From Paenibacillus phyllosphaerae (GTDB lineage Bacteria > Bacillota > Bacilli > Paenibacillales > Paenibacillaceae): a stretch of 64,000 bases of DNA. Both the position numbers and the translations under genes were made by a program. The stretch is taken from the NCBI RefSeq assembly GCF_014192105.1, contig NZ_JACHXK010000013.1, positions 130,380 to 194,379 of the forward strand, read 5' to 3'. This document shows, piece by piece, positions 60,762 to 64,000 of this stretch (position 1 is the stretch's first letter; each line of letters opens with the position of its first letter). Under the pieces are notes generated by a model. That model had not been told where the DNA came from and made no database searches. It saw only the letters and a program-made list of their open reading frames with translations.

Positions 60762-62213
60762 ATGCTGTTTAATTCCTATGTCTTTATTTTTGCGTTTTTA
60801 CCCGTAACCGTAATTGTGTATTTCCTGCTTAACCGGTTCCGCTTGTCGGAACTAGCCAAAATGTGGCTGGCCTTGTCGTCACTGTTCTTCTACGGCTGGT
60901 GGGATGTCAAGTACGTTCCGCTCATTCTCGCCTCGATCGGCTTCAACTACTTGATGGGCCGATTATTGATGCGTCCCGCGCCGCGTTACCGCGGGGATCC
61001 GGATGACCCGAACGATTACTTGAAGGAACGCGGACGAGGCAAACGACGGGCACTGCTTGCCTTTGCCGTCATCTGTAACGTGCTGCTCTTAATCTACTAT
61101 AAGTACGCCGACTTCTTCCTGACGAATCTGAATGAGGTTGCCGGCACGAATTTCGGGCTGCTGAAGCTTATCCTGCCGCTCGGCATCAGCTTCTTCACGT
61201 TCACCCAGATCGCGTTCCTCGTCGATGCCTACAAGCGGAAGGCGCGCGAAGCGAATATCGTCAGTTACGTGCTGTTCGTCACCTTCTATCCGCATCTGAT
61301 CGCAGGGCCGATTCTCCATCACAGCGAGATGATGCCGCAATTCGACCGGGTGCGCAACAAGGCGTGGAACTGGCGCAATGCTTCATTAGGTATCTTCGTC
61401 TTCGGTATGGGCCTGTTCAAAAAGGTCGTGATCGCCGATACGTTCGCCAATTACGCAAGCGACGGCTTCGCGAGCGCGACGCAGTTCCTGGCGACATGGG
61501 TGGCCGCGCTGTCGTACACATTCCAGCTCTACTTCGACTTCAGCGGTTATACCGACATGGCGATCGGCGCCGCGCTGCTGTTCAATATCAGGCTGCCGCA
61601 GAACTTCAACTCGCCTTATAAGGCGCTCAACCTGCAGGACTTCTGGCGGCGTTGGCACATGACGCTTAGCCGCTGGCTGCGAGACTATATCTATATCCCG
61701 CTGGGCGGCAACCGCAAGGGAGAAGCGCGCATGCTGACCAATCTGATGATCGTCTTCCTCGTCGGCGGGTTATGGCATGGCGCAGGATGGACATTCCTGT
61801 TCTGGGGCTTCCTGCACGGCTTCGGACAAGTCATCCACCGGCTGTGGGGCAAATTCTGTAAGCTGATCGGTTTCAAGCTGCCGCAGGCGATCGCTTGGCT
61901 CATCACGTTCGTCTATGTCGTCATTGCGTGGGTATTCTTCCGCGCGACCAGCATCGATCAGGCGATGCGCATTCTGAAAGGAATGTTCGGGCTGTCCGGC
62001 TTCGACTTCGACGAGGACAGCTTCATCGCCCTGCTGCCGGCAATCGCGATGCTCGTCATCTTCTTCCCGATCGTGCTGTTCGCGAAGAACTCCTCGGAGC
62101 GGATGGAGACCTTCCGTCCGACTTGGCTGATCGGCCTGATCATCGCGTTCCTGTTTATCGTATCGCTGCTCTACTTCAATCAGATCAGCGAGTTCCTTTA
62201 CTTTAACTTCTAA
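60762..62213 (+). CDS. MBOAT O-acyltransferase, AlgI type
   Basis: 483 residues with about eleven membrane helices, of the AlgI/DltB/PatA-like MBOAT family. Motifs: LFNSYVFIFAFLPVTVIVYF, FVTFYPHLIAGPILHHSEMM, FDFSGYTDMAIG, QDFWRRWHMTLSRWLRDYIY, YIPLGGNRKG, and the catalytic histidine in GGLWHGAGWTFLFWG. It moves acyl groups across the membrane to an acetyl-transferring partner. The ATG at 60762 is chosen because the protein fits from MLFNSYVF; GAGGAG lies 13 nt upstream, and a GTG at 60741 would add seven residues inside that site. Pair with the next gene. Confidence 0.92.
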   Translation: MLFNSYVFIFAFLPVTVIVYFLLNRFRLSELAKMWLALSSLFFYGWWDVKYVPLILASIGFNYLMGRLLMRPAPRYRGDPDDPNDYLKERGRGKRRALLAFAVICNVLLLIYYKYADFFLTNLNEVAGTNFGLLKLILPLGISFFTFTQIAFLVDAYKRKAREANIVSYVLFVTFYPHLIAGPILHHSEMMPQFDRVRNKAWNWRNASLGIFVFGMGLFKKVVIADTFANYASDGFASATQFLATWVAALSYTFQLYFDFSGYTDMAIGAALLFNIRLPQNFNSPYKALNLQDFWRRWHMTLSRWLRDYIYIPLGGNRKGEARMLTNLMIVFLVGGLWHGAGWTFLFWGFLHGFGQVIHRLWGKFCKLIGFKLPQAIAWLITFVYVVIAWVFFRATSIDQAMRILKGMFGLSGFDFDEDSFIALLPAIAMLVIFFPIVLFAKNSSERMETFRPTWLIGLIIAFLFIVSLLYFNQISEFLYFNF

Positions 62214-62230
62214 GAAAGGCGGCGAGTTCC

Positions 62231-63727
62231 ATGCCACCGGAATTTCTACTGCCGAAGCGTACGCGCCACCGCCACAAGCGAATTACGGCACGTGCCAGCA
62301 AACGCATGCTCGCCGGCTTCACCGCCGGCTCCGTTTTCTTCGCAGGCGTCGCGATCCTGTTCATGTATGTCGTCGATCCGCTTCAGTTCTACCATAAAGC
62401 ATGGTATAACCCGATCTACTCGAATGAACAGCGTTACCAGAACCCGGGCTTAGCAAAGAACTATACGTATGATACGGTCGTCCTCGGCTCTTCGATGACC
62501 GAGAATTTCCTGCCCTCCCTCGTGAATGAGCAGCTCGGCGGGAATACGATCAAGCTGTCGATTCGCGGCTCCTATGCGGAAGAGCAGAATGATATCGCGC
62601 AAGTCGCCCTCCGCACCGGCCAAGTGAAGCAGGTGCTGTGGGGGATCGATTATTTTGCGCTGAAGCCTGCCGATCTGGATGCCGAAGGACCTTACCCGCA
62701 TTATCTGTACGATGAGTCCTTCTGGAACGACTACAAATACTGGTTCAATGTGACGCCTTATCAAGAGCTTGCCAAAGGGCTCTACAAACGGGCGACCACT
62801 ACCGAGAAGCTCAAGAAAATGATGGGCCTCGAATACTTGTACAACTGGAACTACTATGTGCTCTACGGCAAGAAGTACGCCATGAATACATACAAACAGG
62901 CGCTCACCGCGGAAGCCGGATTCGGCTCCAATGAAGAACCGCTGGAGGTCGTGCAGCAGAACTTCACCGCCTATATCGAATCGGTCATCAAGGCTCACCC
63001 GGAGACCGAGTTCTATCTGTATTACCCGCCGTATTCGATCTTGCGTCAGGCCGTATGGCGCGACCTGAATACGCAGCGTTATGAGCAGCAGCTGACGATG
63101 AAGAAGTGGATGTTCGATCAGCTGAAAGCCTATCCGAACGTGAAGATTTACGACTTCCAGACGGAAGCCGAATGGACCTTCAATCTGGATCTGTATAAGG
63201 ATCTATCGCATCATAACGGCAATGTGAACACGTGGATTACCCGGGCGATCGGGGCAGACGATGCCAAATATCGCGTAACCGAAAGCAATGTCGATCAGTT
63301 CGTCACCACGCTGCGTGAGCAAGCGCAGGAAGCTGCTGTGAACGCTGCCGGCGATCTGTTCCGCGTACAAGTCCAGCTCGCTTCCGCGCCGGATGAGCTC
63401 GTCAACCTTTCGCAGAAAGAGATGCGCGGCGAGAACAACGACCTGTTCGTGCCGTACAAAGAAGCGGCCGATCTGCTCGGCGCCGAATCGGCATGGGACG
63501 CGGCCACCAAGACGATGACGTTAAGCCGCGGCAACCATAAACTGATTGCGACCGTCGGCAGCGACCAAGCCGCGCTCGACGGCACCGTCGTCACGCTCCC
63601 GGCCAAGATCGAAATTAGCGGCGCACGGACGATCGTGCCGCTCGCTTCCTTCGCGGAAGCGCTAGGTTGGAACGTATCGACGGAGACGGTGGATGGGACG
63701 ATGAAAATCGTGCTGGGGGAGAAATAG
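62231..63727 (+). CDS. AlgJ/DltD-like SGNH protein fused to a stalk domain
   Basis: 498 residues: basic N-terminus, one membrane helix (28-48), then an extracytoplasmic SGNH-like domain with GSSMTEN (86-92, nucleophile Ser) and DLSHHNG (324-330, Asp/His of the catalytic triad). Residues about 400-497 form a copper-amine-oxidase-N (stalk) module (NDLFVPYKEAADLLGAESAW, RTIVPLASFAEALGWNV). It follows the AlgI-type gene by 17 bp, the usual pair for O-acetylation of a surface polysaccharide. The stalk fusion probably holds the enzyme in the wall. Confidence 0.85.
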   Translation: MPPEFLLPKRTRHRHKRITARASKRMLAGFTAGSVFFAGVAILFMYVVDPLQFYHKAWYNPIYSNEQRYQNPGLAKNYTYDTVVLGSSMTENFLPSLVNEQLGGNTIKLSIRGSYAEEQNDIAQVALRTGQVKQVLWGIDYFALKPADLDAEGPYPHYLYDESFWNDYKYWFNVTPYQELAKGLYKRATTTEKLKKMMGLEYLYNWNYYVLYGKKYAMNTYKQALTAEAGFGSNEEPLEVVQQNFTAYIESVIKAHPETEFYLYYPPYSILRQAVWRDLNTQRYEQQLTMKKWMFDQLKAYPNVKIYDFQTEAEWTFNLDLYKDLSHHNGNVNTWITRAIGADDAKYRVTESNVDQFVTTLREQAQEAAVNAAGDLFRVQVQLASAPDELVNLSQKEMRGENNDLFVPYKEAADLLGAESAWDAATKTMTLSRGNHKLIATVGSDQAALDGTVVTLPAKIEISGARTIVPLASFAEALGWNVSTETVDGTMKIVLGEK

Positions 63728-63769
63728 GGCTGATCGCCCTTTTGGATAACCCAACTTTTCCACCCCCTG

Positions 63770-63797
63770 CCCCCTCCAAATGGAGGGGGTTCTTTTG
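63770..63797 (+). terminator. First terminator-like hairpin after the AlgJ-like gene
   Basis: CCCCCTCC-AAAT-GGAGGGGG, then TTCTTTTG, 43 bp past the stop. The sequence also resembles the CCCCTCC/GGAGGGG hairpin of the dispersed repeat. Confidence 0.75.
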
Positions 63798-63801
63798 TTG
63801 G

Positions 63802-63931
63802 GCTGGCGCCCTTAGGACTGGCACCTCCCCTAAATCCCCTCCTGAGGAGGGGACCCCAAGGGGCTCGGCCCTTTGGATACCCGAAAGGGGCGTACTTGTT
63901 ACGCAGCCGTCTTCGATGTGTCCTTCGTATT
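63802..63931 (+). repeat. Dispersed structured intergenic repeat, copy E (5' half only)
   Basis: Contains GGGCTGGCGCCC, CCCCTCCTGAGGAGGGG, AAGGGGCTCGGCCCTTT, GGATACCCGAAA, GGGGCGTACTTGTTACGC and GCCGTCTTCGATGTGTCCTT. The similarity stops there and the next sequence is a terminator, so the central stem and 3' half are missing, unlike in A-D. Confidence 0.85.
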
Positions 63932-63935
63932 ATTA

Positions 63936-63970
63936 GGTCAGCCAGAGTTTTCTGGTTGGCCTATTTTTAT
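63936..63970 (+). terminator. Terminator at the right edge
   Basis: GGTCAGCCAGA pairs with TCTGGTTGGCC around GTTT, followed by TATTTTTAT. Nothing can be called in the last 30 bases. Confidence 0.85.
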
Positions 63971-64000
63971 AGGCATCTTACGATGGTGGTAGCCGGGAGA

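Overview
The window is chromosomal DNA from a GC-rich, endospore-forming member of the Bacillales, most like Paenibacillus or a close relative. The evidence is an intact gerA-type germination operon with a forespore-type promoter, an sspH spore protein gene, spo0M, two genes behind sigma-K-type promoters, YesM/YesN-type two-component proteins and a Bacillus-type T-box in front of ilvA. Gene order and codon use look like ordinary chromosome. I see no transposase, phage or CRISPR array. Base composition was judged by eye only.

Layout. 1-7.8 kb: the 3' part of a thioredoxin-reductase-like gene that lacks its redox cysteines, dps, metY, an ABC-F ATPase, a short pyruvate kinase without its C-terminal domain, and a divergent AraC regulator. 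7.8-17.8 kb: the germinant-receptor operon (A, C, small D and B subunits), a GNAT protein, sspH, a HAD hydrolase, a degenerate SRAP protein, an M29 aminopeptidase and a membrane protein. 17.9-26.4 kb: a sugar ABC transporter (mglBAC) beside its probable sensing system, made of a membrane-anchored sugar-binding protein, a YesM/LytS-type kinase and a YesN-type regulator. The mglB promoter carries two direct repeats 21 bp apart that suit the regulator. 26.5-31.4 kb: a large hybrid sensor kinase, map and two small proteins.

31.5-37.9 kb: a fatty-acid degradation operon (acyl-CoA ligase, acyl-CoA dehydrogenase, FadF-like Fe-S oxidoreductase). 38-43.8 kb: an unusual fusion of an ArsR-like DNA-binding domain to a GyrB-like ATPase domain, then a phosphoesterase, a GNAT protein, a phosphatase, a stalk-domain protein and a tandem GyrI-like protein. 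43.9-50.6 kb: T-box-controlled ilvA, a UgtP-type glycosyltransferase, an MFS transporter, a TVP38 membrane protein and small proteins. 50.7-58.7 kb: a LigB-type dioxygenase divergent from an HxlR regulator, an aromatic-acid exporter-like protein, a YhaZ/AlkD-like protein, spo0M, a sporulation-type kinase, mscL with a zinc ribbon, and a NUDIX hydrolase. 58.7-64 kb: a tyrosinase-like and a cysteine-rich protein, both behind sigma-K-type promoters, tRNA-Thr(CGU), and an AlgI/AlgJ-like O-acetylation pair.

The most unusual feature is a dispersed intergenic element of about 330 bp, present in five copies (A 5.0 kb, B 16.5 kb, C 30.2 kb, D 45.9 kb inverted, E 63.8 kb truncated). It has conserved single-stranded blocks and several hairpins whose arms change sequence together between copies, so a folded form is under selection. 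Copy C has internal tandem duplications with exact 161-bp and 35-bp periods. I do not recognise it as a named element.
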